64,000 bases of DNA from Streptomyces musisoli. Lineage in GTDB: Bacteria > Actinomycetota > Actinomycetes > Streptomycetales > Streptomycetaceae. Positions 40,887 through 49,426 of the stretch are shown here, one piece after another (position 1 is the first letter of the stretch; the number at the start of each line of letters is the position of its first letter). The DNA lies in contig NZ_JAERRH010000009.1 in assembly GCF_016741855.1 (NCBI RefSeq), positions 1-64,000 of the forward strand, in the 5' to 3' direction. The notes beneath the pieces were generated by a model that saw nothing but the letters and a program-made list of their open reading frames with translations, did no database searches and had not been told where the DNA came from. The position numbers and the translations under genes are program-made.

Positions 40887-41537
40887 TCAGCCGCGGGCGG
40901 TGATCTCCACTCCCCCGTCGGTGGCCAGTGCGGACAAGGCCGACAGGTCCCTCACCACCAGGTCGGCGTCCAGCTCGGCCGCCTCATGGGTTGTGGCCAA
41001 CGCCACGGTGGTCATGCCGGCCGCGCGGCCCGCCCGCAGTCCGGCGGGGGCGTCCTCGAAGACCACGCAGTGGGCGGGGTCGACGCCCAGCTGCCGGGCG
41101 GCGAGCAGGTAGGGCTCGGGGTCGGGCTTGCCGCGGGTGACGTCGTCGGCCGACACCAGGGACTTCGGGGTGATGCCGACGGCACCCAGGCGGGCCTCGG
41201 CCAGGCGCCGGGTGGCGGAGGTGACCACGGCCCAGCGGTCGGCCGGCAGGGCGTCCAGGAACTCCCGGGTCCCGGGCAGCAGGCGTACGCCGCCGTTCGG
41301 CACGTCTTCGACCTCCAGCTGTTCGACCCGGGCGACGGCCTCCGGCACCAGGCGGGCGGGCAGCAGGTCGCCGACTATCTCGACGGCCGTGCGTCCGTGC
41401 AGTTCCACGCGTGCGAACTCCTCGGCGGTGATCCCGTACTCCCGGGCCCAGCGGGTCCAGCAGCGCTCGACGGAGTCGAGGGAGGAGACGAGGGTGCCGT
41501 CGTTGTCGAACAGGAGGGCGTGCGCGTGGATCGTCAT
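40887..41537 (-). CDS. HAD-superfamily (subfamily IA) phosphatase
   Basis: 216 residues. Motif I is LLFDNDGTLVSS with both aspartates, motif II lies at VVTSATR, the motif III lysine at GKPDPEPYL, and motif IV at VFEDAPAGLRAG. The helical cap region and length fit sugar-phosphate or glycerol-phosphate phosphatases (HAD-IA, phosphoglucomutase-like). Substrate unknown. It is the gene before the met leader on the same strand but is separated by a promoter. Confidence 0.93.
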   Translation of the reverse strand: MTIHAHALLFDNDGTLVSSLDSVERCWTRWAREYGITAEEFARVELHGRTAVEIVGDLLPARLVPEAVARVEQLEVEDVPNGGVRLLPGTREFLDALPADRWAVVTSATRRLAEARLGAVGITPKSLVSADDVTRGKPDPEPYLLAARQLGVDPAHCVVFEDAPAGLRAGRAAGMTTVALATTHEAAELDADLVVRDLSALSALATDGGVEITARG

Positions 41538-41606
41538 GGTCTAGACCCTACGGGGTACGCCGGGGTCGGCCGCCGCCGCCCGTTTCGGCCGTAATAAGGT
41601 CACGGC

Positions 41607-41966
41607 ATGCTCAATGCCCTGACGCTGCTGACCGGCGTTGCCGCGCTGCTGCTCGCCGCCTGGTGCGGCTGGGCCGCCCATCGTGACCAGCCGACGAAGG
41701 ACTGGCACTTCATCGGCATGGCCGTGGTGTCGCTGCTGGCCGTCGTCCAGCTGGCGACCGGGATCGTGCAGCTGGCGCGGGGCGAGAAGCCGGAGCAGGG
41801 CACGACGATCTTCGTGGCGTATCTGCTGGGCGCGTTCGCGTGCGTTCCGGCGGCGGGCCTCATGTCACTGGCCGAGCGGAGCCGGTGGGGCTCGTTGACG
41901 GTCGCGGCGGGCGGCGTGGTGCTGGCCGTCCTGGAAGTACGGCTCTACGACATCTGGGGAGGCTGA
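41607..41966 (+). CDS. small four-helix membrane protein
   Basis: 119 residues with four hydrophobic segments (LTLLTGVAALLLAAWCGWAA; FIGMAVVSLLAVVQLATGIV; IFVAYLLGAFACVPAAGLM; SLTVAAGGVVLAVLEVRL). It stops one base before the next gene, also a four-helix membrane protein, so the two are co-translated and may form one complex. No family function known. Confidence 0.88.
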   Translation: MLNALTLLTGVAALLLAAWCGWAAHRDQPTKDWHFIGMAVVSLLAVVQLATGIVQLARGEKPEQGTTIFVAYLLGAFACVPAAGLMSLAERSRWGSLTVAAGGVVLAVLEVRLYDIWGG

Positions 41967-41967
41967 G

Positions 41968-42387
41968 GTGACGGCGGTGGAGGAGAAGCCGACCCGGCTG
42001 ATCAGCGGGCCGGGCATTCTGCTCGTCTGGCTCTACGGCGTGATGGTGGTCGGCGCGGTGTCGCGGTCGGCGTACCAGATCGCGACCGAGTTCGACCGGG
42101 CGCCGCTCGCCTACGCGCTGTCCGCCGTGGCCGGAGTGGTGTACGCGTTCATCACGTACACGCTGGTCCGGGGCGGCGAGACGGCCCGCAGGGCGGCGCT
42201 GGTGTGCTGTGCGGCCGAACTCGCGGGCGTGCTGGTCGTCGGCACGTGGACCCTGGTGGAGCCGTCCGCGTTCCCGGACGCGACCGTGTGGTCGAAGTAC
42301 GGCGCGGGGTACCTCTTCATCCCCGTTCTGTTGCCGCTCTCCGCGATGTACTGGCTGCGGAAGGCCCGCGCGCGCGGGGACGCCTGA
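41968..42387 (+). CDS. second small four-helix membrane protein
   Basis: 139 residues from a GTG that follows the previous stop by one base, with GGGGAGG in the upstream gene's last codons serving as ribosome site. Four hydrophobic helices and a short basic end (LRKARARGDA). Unknown function; the pairing with the preceding gene is the only clue. Confidence 0.88.
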   Translation: MTAVEEKPTRLISGPGILLVWLYGVMVVGAVSRSAYQIATEFDRAPLAYALSAVAGVVYAFITYTLVRGGETARRAALVCCAAELAGVLVVGTWTLVEPSAFPDATVWSKYGAGYLFIPVLLPLSAMYWLRKARARGDA

Positions 42388-42466
42388 GGCTTCGTCGGCG
42401 ACGGCCGGCCGGCCGCGCCCGGGCGGCGGTGCCGCCCGCGACAGGGCCCCGCGCCGGCGCCGCCCC

Positions 42467-42964
42467 TCACGCCGTCTGCGCGTACTGACCCGCCCGCTTC
42501 TCCAGGACGAGCATCTCCACGCCGTCGGTGCCCTTCTGCCGGCCCACCGTCTCGTAGCCGGAGCGGCGGTACAGGCGGAGGTTGCCCTCGCTGCGGTGAC
42601 CGGTGAAGAGGCGGAACCTGGTGGCACCCCGCTCCTCGGCCAGGGCCGCCTCGGCGGTGCGCAGCAGCCGCGCGCCGATGCCGTGGCCCTGGAGGCGCGG
42701 GTGGACGCAGAGCTTGCCGATGGCCGCCGCGCCGTCCTCCGTCACCTTGCCGCGCACCGAGCCGACCACCTCGTCGCCGAGCCTGGCGACGAACACGCAG
42801 TCGGAGGCGACCTCCTGGCGGACGGAGTCCAGGCTCTGCACGAGCGGGTCGATGCGGTAGTTGCCGTACAGCGCCGCCTCGCTCTGGAAGCACAGGTACT
42901 GGAGCCGGAAGATCTGCTCCGCGTCCTGCTCGGTCGCCACCGAGATGGTCACGCTCATGCCCAT
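42467..42964 (-). CDS. GNAT-family N-acetyltransferase
   Basis: 165 residues from the ATG at 42964, which has GAGGGG nine bases upstream. Acetyl-CoA loop LCVHPRLQGHGIGARLLRTAE near residue 92 and the final GNAT strand-helix NLRLYRRSGYE are clear. Substrate unknown. Convergent with the two-gene membrane operon; 42388..42466 is empty apart from GC-rich sequence. Confidence 0.9.
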   Translation of the reverse strand: MGMSVTISVATEQDAEQIFRLQYLCFQSEAALYGNYRIDPLVQSLDSVRQEVASDCVFVARLGDEVVGSVRGKVTEDGAAAIGKLCVHPRLQGHGIGARLLRTAEAALAEERGATRFRLFTGHRSEGNLRLYRRSGYETVGRQKGTDGVEMLVLEKRAGQYAQTA

Positions 42965-43009
42965 GTGCGCACGCCCCTCGCTCACCTGATCATCTATCGT
43001 CCCCCACTC

Positions 43010-43516
43010 CTATCCCCGCGCGTCGCGCGGTGCAACCTCCGGCGTGAGCAATCGGCGCAGACATCCCAGACATCGGGAGCGTTCCGGGCCCAGGCTGCCC
43101 TGTGAGATACCCAACTCCCCCGCGATTTCCCGGTATGTCAGGTCCCGCGGCGAGAGCAGCGCCTCGATGAGGCGGGGGCAGCGGCCGGGCAGGCGGCGGA
43201 CCGCGTCCCGCAGCGCGCGGTACCGGGCGGCGGCCAGCACGTGCTGCTCGGGCCCGGGACCGCTGTCGTCGGCCGGCTCACCGCCGTAGGGCCGTTCCAG
43301 GCGCGTGGTGCGGCGGCTGCGGCGGACCTCGGCGCGGACGGCCTTGCGCAGCCAGCCGGGCGGGTCCGGCGGCGGCCCGTCCGACTCCAGCCGCTCCAGG
43401 AGCCGCAGCCACACGGCCTGCTCCAGGTCGCCCGGCTCGCCCCCGGAGGCGAATGCCTCGGCGGAGGCCTCGGCGGTGAGCAGCGGGTGCAGGACGGCTA
43501 CCAGGTCGTGCGTCAT
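43010..43516 (-). CDS. ECF-like RNA polymerase sigma factor (region 4 present)
   Basis: 168 residues from the ATG at 43516. The end carries a sigma region 4 helix-turn-helix (LSPRDLTYREIAGELGISQGSLGPERSRCLGCL). The N-terminal part (EQAVWLRLLERLESD...GWLRKAVRAEVRRSRR) is a shortened region 2. Such proteins behave as ECF-like sigma factors or sigma-like regulators; no anti-sigma gene lies beside it. A GTG at 43570 is an alternative start. Next gene is the Tat-exported phosphodiesterase. Confidence 0.82.
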   Translation of the reverse strand: MTHDLVAVLHPLLTAEASAEAFASGGEPGDLEQAVWLRLLERLESDGPPPDPPGWLRKAVRAEVRRSRRTTRLERPYGGEPADDSGPGPEQHVLAAARYRALRDAVRRLPGRCPRLIEALLSPRDLTYREIAGELGISQGSLGPERSRCLGCLRRLLTPEVAPRDARG

Positions 43517-43608
43517 GTGCGGAACGACGAGCCGCCCCGGCGGCGGGTTGCCGGGGCGGCGCACAGTCACCCCGAACGGGGTGCCGGCCGGTGCGGTGGT
43601 TGACGCCG

Positions 43609-44784
43609 TCAGCGGTCCAGGAACTCGGCGCGGGCGAGCAGCCCGGTGTCGGCGTTGTCGGTGAAGACGCCGTCGATGCCGGTCGCGAAGTACGTCTTGA
43701 AGGCGCCGAAGACGTCGCCGTAGGCGTCGGCGGCACTGCCCTTGCGGTACTCGGCCGGCAGGAAGGGGTTCTCGTTGCGCATGGTGTACGGGTGCAGGAT
43801 CAGCCCGACCTTGTGCGCGTCGGAGACCAGCGTGGTCGGCTCGGCCAGGGTGCCGTCCGCCTTCTTCGGGATGACCAGGTCCAGGGTCGGGCCGATGCCC
43901 TGGGCGTAACCGGCGATCTCACGCAGGCCCTTGGGCGTGATCAGGTCGGCGACCGTGCGCGGGTCGTCCGCCTCGACGAAGTCGTACGGGCGGCTGTTCG
44001 CCGAGGAGAGCAGGACGACGAGCGGGTTGTCGACCAGCCGGTTCAGCCGCTGGATGCTGGTGGGCTCGAAGGACTGAAGGATGACCGGGGAGTTCCGGCC
44101 GTCCTTGCCGTACTTGCGCAGCAGCTTCGCCACCCGCTCCTCCAGGCCGAGGCCCAGCTTGCGGAAGTAGGTGGGGTGCTTGGTCTCGGGGTAGATCCAG
44201 ACCTGCTTGCCGCGCTTGCGGGTCTGCTCGTCCTGCCACTTGAGGACCTCTTCGAAGGTGGGGATCTCCCAGCGGCCGTCGTAGAGGGTGTTGTGCGGCC
44301 GGTTGGCGGGGATGCGTTCGACCGCGCGCAGCGTCTTCAGCTCGGCGAGCGTGAAGTCCTCGGTGAACCAGCCGGTGGTGGGGACGCCGTCGAGTACCTT
44401 GGTGGTCCTGCGGCCGGCGAACTCCGGGTGCGAGGCGACGTCGGTGGTGCCGCCGATCTCCGGCTCGTGCCGGCAGACCAGGTGGCCGTCCTTGGTGGGC
44501 ACCAGGTCGCCCGCCTCGACCACGTCGGCGCCCAGGTCGAGGGCCAGGTCGTACGAGCCGAAGGTGTGCTCGGGGCGGTAGCCGCTGGCACCGCGGTGGC
44601 CGATGACCGTCGGCACCGGCAGGCCCTTCAGGCCGCGGCCGCCGCGTCCGGCCGTCCGGTCGTCGGCGGCCCGGGCCGCGCCGGGCAGTCCGAGGACCGC
44701 CCCGCCCGCGCCGAGCACCGCGGCGCCGAGAAGCGCCCGCCGTCCCGTTCCCTGCGTCTGCCCGTTCGCCTGGTCGCTGCCCAT
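43609..44784 (-). CDS. glpQ1: secreted glycerophosphodiester phosphodiesterase (GlpQ type), Tat substrate
   Basis: 391 residues. Twin-arginine signal GRRALLGAAVLGAGGAVLG with an A-x-A-like cleavage near AARA-ADD. The catalytic domain has IGHRGASGYRPEHTFGSYDLAL with the GDPD histidine and Glu, the metal ligands in VEAGDLVPTKDGHLVCRHEPE, and IYPETKHP. It hydrolyses glycerophosphodiesters outside the cell to supply glycerol 3-phosphate and phosphorus. In S. coelicolor the homologous genes are under PhoP control, and a PHO-box-like array lies upstream here. Confidence 0.92.
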   Translation of the reverse strand: MGSDQANGQTQGTGRRALLGAAVLGAGGAVLGLPGAARAADDRTAGRGGRGLKGLPVPTVIGHRGASGYRPEHTFGSYDLALDLGADVVEAGDLVPTKDGHLVCRHEPEIGGTTDVASHPEFAGRRTTKVLDGVPTTGWFTEDFTLAELKTLRAVERIPANRPHNTLYDGRWEIPTFEEVLKWQDEQTRKRGKQVWIYPETKHPTYFRKLGLGLEERVAKLLRKYGKDGRNSPVILQSFEPTSIQRLNRLVDNPLVVLLSSANSRPYDFVEADDPRTVADLITPKGLREIAGYAQGIGPTLDLVIPKKADGTLAEPTTLVSDAHKVGLILHPYTMRNENPFLPAEYRKGSAADAYGDVFGAFKTYFATGIDGVFTDNADTGLLARAEFLDR

Positions 44785-45003
44785 GAGCGCCCTCCTGCCG
44801 CTTTCGCTCCGTCACTGCGGGCCGATCGTAGGGGCGTACACATGACCGGAGGGAGGCCCTGGTTCGAACACCCGGGTGAAGTCGGGTGTCCGACGGGCGG
44901 CGCGAGGTGACGGGCCGTCGGCCGGCGCCGCCGGTGCGAGCGATGTCCGTCACATCGCCGCAAGGACGTTACACGCCGTCCTTCCCACGTCACCGCAGGT
45001 AAA

Positions 45004-45036
45004 ACCGCGTCAACACTTAGTAAGACCTAGGTGAAC
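45004..45036 (-). promoter_or_regulatory. PHO-box-like direct repeats upstream of glpQ1
   Basis: On the minus strand three 11-nt units follow each other: GTTCACCTAGG, TCTTACTAAGT, GTTGACGCGGT. The first has the perfect PhoP half-site GTTCACC and the third matches at five of seven positions. Distance to glpQ1 is about 220 bases. The rest of 44785..45128 has no gene. Confidence 0.45.
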
Positions 45037-45128
45037 CCGGCGTCCCCGATGTGCGCGCGGACCGGCGCCGCGAGTAATGTCCTCACCTGCACAGACTCAT
45101 ATCGCCCACCTTGACATCGGAGGACCCG

Positions 45129-45800
45129 TTGTCCCGCTTCGCGCTCATCAAGGCAGTGCTCGGACCGATCATGCGCCTGATGTTCCGCCCACAGGTGGAG
45201 GGCGCGGAGCACATCCCGGGGGACGGGCCGGTGATTCTGGCCGGTAATCACCTCACGTTCATCGACTCGATCGTGCTGCCGGTGGTCACCAAGCGCCAGG
45301 TGTTCTTCATCGGCAAGGACGAGTACGTCACCGGCAAGGGCCTCAAGGGCCGGCTGATGGCCTGGTTCTTCACCGGCGTCGGGATGATCCCGGTGGACCG
45401 GGACGGGGCGAGCGGCGGCGTGGCCGCGCTGATGACCGGACGGCGGATCCTGGAAGAGGGCCGGATCTTCGGGATCTACCCCGAGGGCACCCGGTCGCCC
45501 GACGGCCGGCTGTACCGGGGACGCACGGGTATCGCGCGGCTGACGCTGATGACCGGTGCGCCGGTGGTGCCGTTCGCCATGATCGGCACGGACAAGCTCC
45601 AGCCGGGCGGCCGGGGCATCCCGCGGCCCGGCCGGGTCACCGTCCGGTTCGGTGAGCCCATGGAGTTCTCCCGGTACGAGGGCATGGACCGGGACCGGTA
45701 CGTGCTGCGGGCCGTGACGGACTCCGTCATGACCGAGGTCATGCGCCTGTCGGGTCAGGAGTACGTGGACATGTACGCCACCAAGGCCAAGGCCGCCTAG
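45129..45800 (+). CDS. plsC: 1-acyl-sn-glycerol-3-phosphate acyltransferase (PlsC type)
   Basis: 223 residues from a TTG at 45129; GGAGG five bases upstream decides this start over the TTG at 45111. Motif I is GNHLTFIDS (H-x4-D), motif III YPEGTRSPDG, and PVVPFAMIGTD gives motif IV. Makes phosphatidic acid by acylating lysophosphatidate at the membrane. Divergent from glpQ1 and followed by a strong hairpin. Confidence 0.93.
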   Translation: MSRFALIKAVLGPIMRLMFRPQVEGAEHIPGDGPVILAGNHLTFIDSIVLPVVTKRQVFFIGKDEYVTGKGLKGRLMAWFFTGVGMIPVDRDGASGGVAALMTGRRILEEGRIFGIYPEGTRSPDGRLYRGRTGIARLTLMTGAPVVPFAMIGTDKLQPGGRGIPRPGRVTVRFGEPMEFSRYEGMDRDRYVLRAVTDSVMTEVMRLSGQEYVDMYATKAKAA

Positions 45801-45808
45801 AGGCGTCC

Positions 45809-45841
45809 GGCGGACGGGCGCCGCACCGGCGCCCGTCCGCC
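45809..45841 (+). terminator. terminator after plsC
   Basis: GGCGGACGGGCGCC and GGCGCCCGTCCGCC form a perfect 14-bp stem with a five-base loop nine bases after the plsC stop. Confidence 0.88.
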
Positions 45842-45858
45842 TGCAGGTGGAATCTACC

Positions 45859-45888
45859 GCCGACACATCGGGCATTCGGCCGTATAAA
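45859..45888 (+). promoter_or_regulatory. candidate promoter of the multicopper oxidase gene
   Basis: CCGACA (45859) and TATAAA (45883) stand 18 bases apart. TATAAA is unusually AT-rich for this genome and would place the transcript start near 45895, a few bases before the operator-like palindrome. Confidence 0.5.
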
Positions 45889-45907
45889 ACGGCCATATGA
45901 CCCCACA

Positions 45908-45928
45908 ACATGTCTGATTCAGACATGT
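45908..45928. promoter_or_regulatory. 21-bp perfect palindrome covering the multicopper oxidase start codon
   Basis: ACATGTCTGA and TCAGACATGT are perfect complements around a single T. The ATG at 45910 is inside the left arm, and a second in-frame ATG lies in the right arm at 45925. No ribosome site precedes either. Likely an operator for a dimeric repressor. Confidence 0.75.
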
Positions 45929-47550
45929 ACAAACCTTCTCGGCGTACTCTGCTCCGTACCCCGATCGCCGCCGCCGGTGCGGGACTCCTGGCAGCCTGCA
46001 CCAACTTCGGTTCCGACCCCAGCTCCGGACCCGAACACATGGGCGACGGGGAGAAGTTCGTCCCGGCCGGGCCCAAGGGGTACGTCAACCCGTCGGATCC
46101 GGAGGTCCTCGCCGCCGAGCGGAAACGGGGGGCCGGCCGTGTACGCACCTTCAGATTCACCGCCGACGAAGCCACGCTGGACCTGGGCGGGCGCTCGGTC
46201 CGCACCTGGGCGTACAACGAGGAGGTGCCGGGCCCGCTGGTACGGGTCACCGCCGGCGACGTGCTCGACCTGACGCTCGCCAACCGGCTGCCCGCCACGA
46301 CCACGCTGCACTCGCACGGTGTACGGCTGCGCTGCGACATGGACGGCGTCCCGGACCTGACCCAGCGCGCCATCCGCTCCGGTGACGACTTCCGCTACCA
46401 CTTCACCGCGAAGCACCCGGGAACGTACCTGCTGCACTCCCATGTCGGAATGCAGCCCGACCGGGCCCTGTACGCGCCGCTCATCGTCGAGGACCCCAAG
46501 GAGCCCCTGTCCTACGACAAGGAGTGGCTCGTGATCCTGGACGACTGGCTCGACGGTGTGCAGGGTTCCACCCCCGACGAGGTCCTGGGCCAGCTCAAGC
46601 CCGGGGGCGCCATGGACATGGGGGGCATGGCCATGGGGCCGGGCCACCACAGCCCGAGCCCGAGCCGGCCGAAGGGCGCGCACCCGTCGCAGGCCAGGAA
46701 GTCCTCGGGCCCCAACCGGGTGCTGCACAACTCCCACAGCCGCATGCTCCACGGGGAGGGCGGCAGCGTCGCCTACCCGTACTACCTGGTCAACGGACGC
46801 CTGCCGGACAATCCGTCGGTGTTCCGCTGCCGTCCCGGCGACCGGGTGCGGCTGCGCATCATCAACGCCGGTTCGGAGACCGCCTTCCGTGTCGCGCTCG
46901 GCGGCCACAAGATGACCGTCACACACACCGACGGCTATCCCGTGAAGCACAAGGAGACCGACGCCCTCCTCATCGGCATGGCGGAACGGTACGACGTGCT
47001 GATCACCGCCCATGACGGGGTCTTCCCCCTGGTCGCGCTCCCCGAGGGCAAGAAGGGCAAGGCCCTCGCCGTGCTGCGCACCGACAAGAGCAGGAACCTT
47101 CCCTCAGGCGACGCCCACCCGGACGAACTCGACCGGGAGACCGTCCCCGCGCGCCGCCTGCTGCCGGACGACTCCGTGGCCCTGCGCAAACGGGACCCCG
47201 ACCGCGAGCTGCGCATCAGGATCACCGGCAGCATGGAGAAGTTCGACTGGGGATTCGACCACAAGGGCTACTCCGCGCAGCAGCGTCACCCGGTCCGCGC
47301 CGGCGAGCGGGTGCGGCTCACCCTCATCAACGCCACCAGCATGTGGCATCCGATGCACCTGCACGGGCACACCTTCTCGGTGACCGGCCTGGACTCGGTG
47401 GGCGCGCGCAAGGACACCGCGCTCGTGCTGCCGCACCGGAAACTGGTGATCGACTTCGACGCCGACAATCCGGGGCTGTGGATGCTGCACTGCCACAACC
47501 AGTACCACTCGGAGAGCGGGATGATGACGGTGCTGGGATACCGCAAGTGA
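45910..47550 (+). CDS. Tat-exported multicopper oxidase with a lipobox
   Basis: 546 residues. Twin-arginine motif RRTLLR followed by a hydrophobic stretch and lipobox LLAAC, so an exported lipoprotein. The four copper-binding strings are HSHG (about residue 132), HSH, HPMHLHGH and HCHNQYH near residue 526, giving type 1, 2 and 3 sites. A Met/His-rich insert MDMGGMAMGPGHH starts at residue 234, as in copper-tolerance oxidases of the CueO/CopA type. Probably oxidises Cu(I) or phenolics at the outer membrane face. The gene stands alone, with its start inside a palindrome and no ribosome site. Confidence 0.93.
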   Translation: MSDSDMYKPSRRTLLRTPIAAAGAGLLAACTNFGSDPSSGPEHMGDGEKFVPAGPKGYVNPSDPEVLAAERKRGAGRVRTFRFTADEATLDLGGRSVRTWAYNEEVPGPLVRVTAGDVLDLTLANRLPATTTLHSHGVRLRCDMDGVPDLTQRAIRSGDDFRYHFTAKHPGTYLLHSHVGMQPDRALYAPLIVEDPKEPLSYDKEWLVILDDWLDGVQGSTPDEVLGQLKPGGAMDMGGMAMGPGHHSPSPSRPKGAHPSQARKSSGPNRVLHNSHSRMLHGEGGSVAYPYYLVNGRLPDNPSVFRCRPGDRVRLRIINAGSETAFRVALGGHKMTVTHTDGYPVKHKETDALLIGMAERYDVLITAHDGVFPLVALPEGKKGKALAVLRTDKSRNLPSGDAHPDELDRETVPARRLLPDDSVALRKRDPDRELRIRITGSMEKFDWGFDHKGYSAQQRHPVRAGERVRLTLINATSMWHPMHLHGHTFSVTGLDSVGARKDTALVLPHRKLVIDFDADNPGLWMLHCHNQYHSESGMMTVLGYRK

Positions 47551-47563
47551 CGTCCGGGGCCTG

Positions 47564-47680
47564 CGGGCCGGGCCCGGGGGCGGCTGGGTGAGCCCTTGCG
47601 AGCCGGGCCCGGGGGGCGGCTGTATGAGGCATTGCGAGCCGGGCCCGGGGGGCGGCTGGGTGAGGCATTGCGAGCCGCGT
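47564..47680. repeat. 36-bp tandem repeat, about three copies
   Basis: The unit GAGCCGGGCCCGGGGGGCGGC begins at 47600 and 47636, with partial copies at 47564 and 47672, all in step at 36 bp. Non-coding, between the oxidase and MFS genes. Confidence 0.9.
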
Positions 47681-47740
47681 GGCGCAGCCGCGTACCGGAC
47701 TGGTCCCGCGGCTCCCAACCGGCCGTCGGACCCCGCGCGT

Positions 47741-47788
47741 TCCGGACCGGCCGCTCACCCCACGCTTTCCGGACCGGCCGCTCACCCC
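47741..47788. repeat. 27-bp direct repeat overlapping the MFS stop codon
   Basis: TCCGGACCGGCCGCTCACCC occurs at 47741 and 47768. The TCA of the second copy is the stop codon of the MFS gene, so the end of that gene lies inside the duplication. Confidence 0.85.
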
Positions 47789-49305
47789 GCGCTTTCCAGG
47801 CGCTGTCCCTTCAGCAGCCACCACGCCACCGCCGAGGCCGCCAGCAGGACCACGGCTCCGGCGCCGGAGGCCAGATGGAGGCCGTGGACGAAGCTGTCGC
47901 GGGCCGCGGCGAGGAGGGCCTCCGCCTGGTGCGGTGGCAGGTGCGCCGCGGTCTCCACCGCGGCGCCCAGTGACTCGTGGGCCGCGGCCGGCGTTCCGGC
48001 CGGGCCCGTGAAGTCGCGGTAGACGCCTGTCACGATCGAGCCCAGCAGGGCGATGCCCAGGGCCGCGCCCAGCTCGTACGCCGTCTCGGAGACCGCCGAG
48101 GCGGCGCCCGCCTGGTCCTTGGGGACGCTGGAGAGGATGACGTCGGCGGTCACCGTGAAGGAGAACCCCGCGCCGACGCCCACGACCAGCAGGGCGGCGC
48201 CGAGGACCGGGTAGCCGGTGGACTGGCCGAGGGCGGTCAGCGCGGCCAGGGCGATGCCGACCGCGGCCAGACCGCCGGAGACCACCGTGCGGACCGAGAA
48301 GCGCCGGGCGGCACGGCCCGCGACCAGACCGGCCGCCACCGCGCCCACGGCGGCGGGCAGTTCGGCCAGACCGGCCTCGAACGGACGCCGGTCCTGGACG
48401 AGTTGCAGGTACTGGGAGAGGAAGAACACCAGTCCGGACATGCCGAGGACGGTCAGCAGGTCGGCGAGGACCGCTCCGCTGAAACCGCGGCGCCGGAACA
48501 GGCGCATGTCCAGCAGCGGGACCGGCATGGTGAGCTGGCGGCGGACGAAGCCGTACAGGGCCGCCGCGCCCAGCAGGCCGGTGCCCAGGACCGTCGCGCC
48601 GAGGCCGTCGGTGGCCGCCTCCTTCACCGCGTAGACGAGGGCGATCATGCCGACCAGCGACAGCAGGACGCTGGCCAGGTCCCAGGGGCCCGGGTGGGGG
48701 TTGCGGGACTCGGGCAGGGTGCGGATGCCGACCAGGACCAGGACCGCCATCACCGGCAGGTTGATCAGGAAGACCGAACCCCACCAGAAGTGCTCGAGGA
48801 GGAATCCGCCGGCGATCGGGCCGACGGCCGTACCGGCGGAGGCGGTGGCGCCCCAGACGCCGACGGCCAGGCTGCGCTCGCGCGGGTCGTGGAAGATGTT
48901 GCGGATCAGGGCCAGGGTGGCCGGCATCAGGGTCGCGCCCGCGACGCCGAGCAGCGCCCGGGCCAGGATCATCAGCTCGGGTGTGGTCGCGTAGGCGTTG
49001 AGCACGGACAGCGCGCCGAACGCCGTGGCGCCGCACAGCAGGATCCGCTTGCGGCCGATGCGGTCGCCGAGGCTGCCCATGGAGACCAGCAGGCCGGCGA
49101 TGACGAAGGAGTAGACGTCGCCGATCCACAGCAGCTGGGTGCCGGTCGGGTCGAGGTCTTCACTGATGTAGGGGGTCGCCAGGCCGAGGACGGTGGCGTC
49201 GACGGCCACCAGCAGCACGGCCAGGACGAGGACGGAGAGCGCGAGCCAGCGGCCCGGGCGCTTCACCGCCTCGGTCGCGGGTGCCGGCTGCAGGGTGCTG
49301 CTCAT
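47782..49305 (-). CDS. DHA2-family MFS drug efflux transporter
   Basis: 507 residues from the ATG at 49305 behind GAAGGAA. Fourteen hydrophobic segments can be counted, the DHA2 pattern. Family motifs: GDRIGRKR in the first cytoplasmic loop (motif A), LGVAGATLMPATLALI and GPIAGGFLLEHFWWGSVFLINLPV (motif C region). Exports drugs or antiseptics by proton antiport, like SmvA/QacA. Second gene of an operon with the TetR regulator 121 bases upstream, which presumably represses it. Confidence 0.93.
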   Translation of the reverse strand: MSSTLQPAPATEAVKRPGRWLALSVLVLAVLLVAVDATVLGLATPYISEDLDPTGTQLLWIGDVYSFVIAGLLVSMGSLGDRIGRKRILLCGATAFGALSVLNAYATTPELMILARALLGVAGATLMPATLALIRNIFHDPRERSLAVGVWGATASAGTAVGPIAGGFLLEHFWWGSVFLINLPVMAVLVLVGIRTLPESRNPHPGPWDLASVLLSLVGMIALVYAVKEAATDGLGATVLGTGLLGAAALYGFVRRQLTMPVPLLDMRLFRRRGFSGAVLADLLTVLGMSGLVFFLSQYLQLVQDRRPFEAGLAELPAAVGAVAAGLVAGRAARRFSVRTVVSGGLAAVGIALAALTALGQSTGYPVLGAALLVVGVGAGFSFTVTADVILSSVPKDQAGAASAVSETAYELGAALGIALLGSIVTGVYRDFTGPAGTPAAAHESLGAAVETAAHLPPHQAEALLAAARDSFVHGLHLASGAGAVVLLAASAVAWWLLKGQRLESAG

Positions 49306-49426
49306 GATTCCTTCCTTCAACGCGCGTCGTCGTGGTCACGCGTTCTCGTGTTCGTCTTCGTCTTCGTCGCACGGGTTCGTCGCGCGCGTTTCGCACGGGT
49401 TCGTTGCACGGTTTCGCGCGGGTTCT

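Noticed and set aside
45897..45917. Six-codon upstream frame (MTPQHV) overlapping the oxidase start
   Set aside because: No ribosome site, too short to judge; could be translated from a leaderless message but no support.
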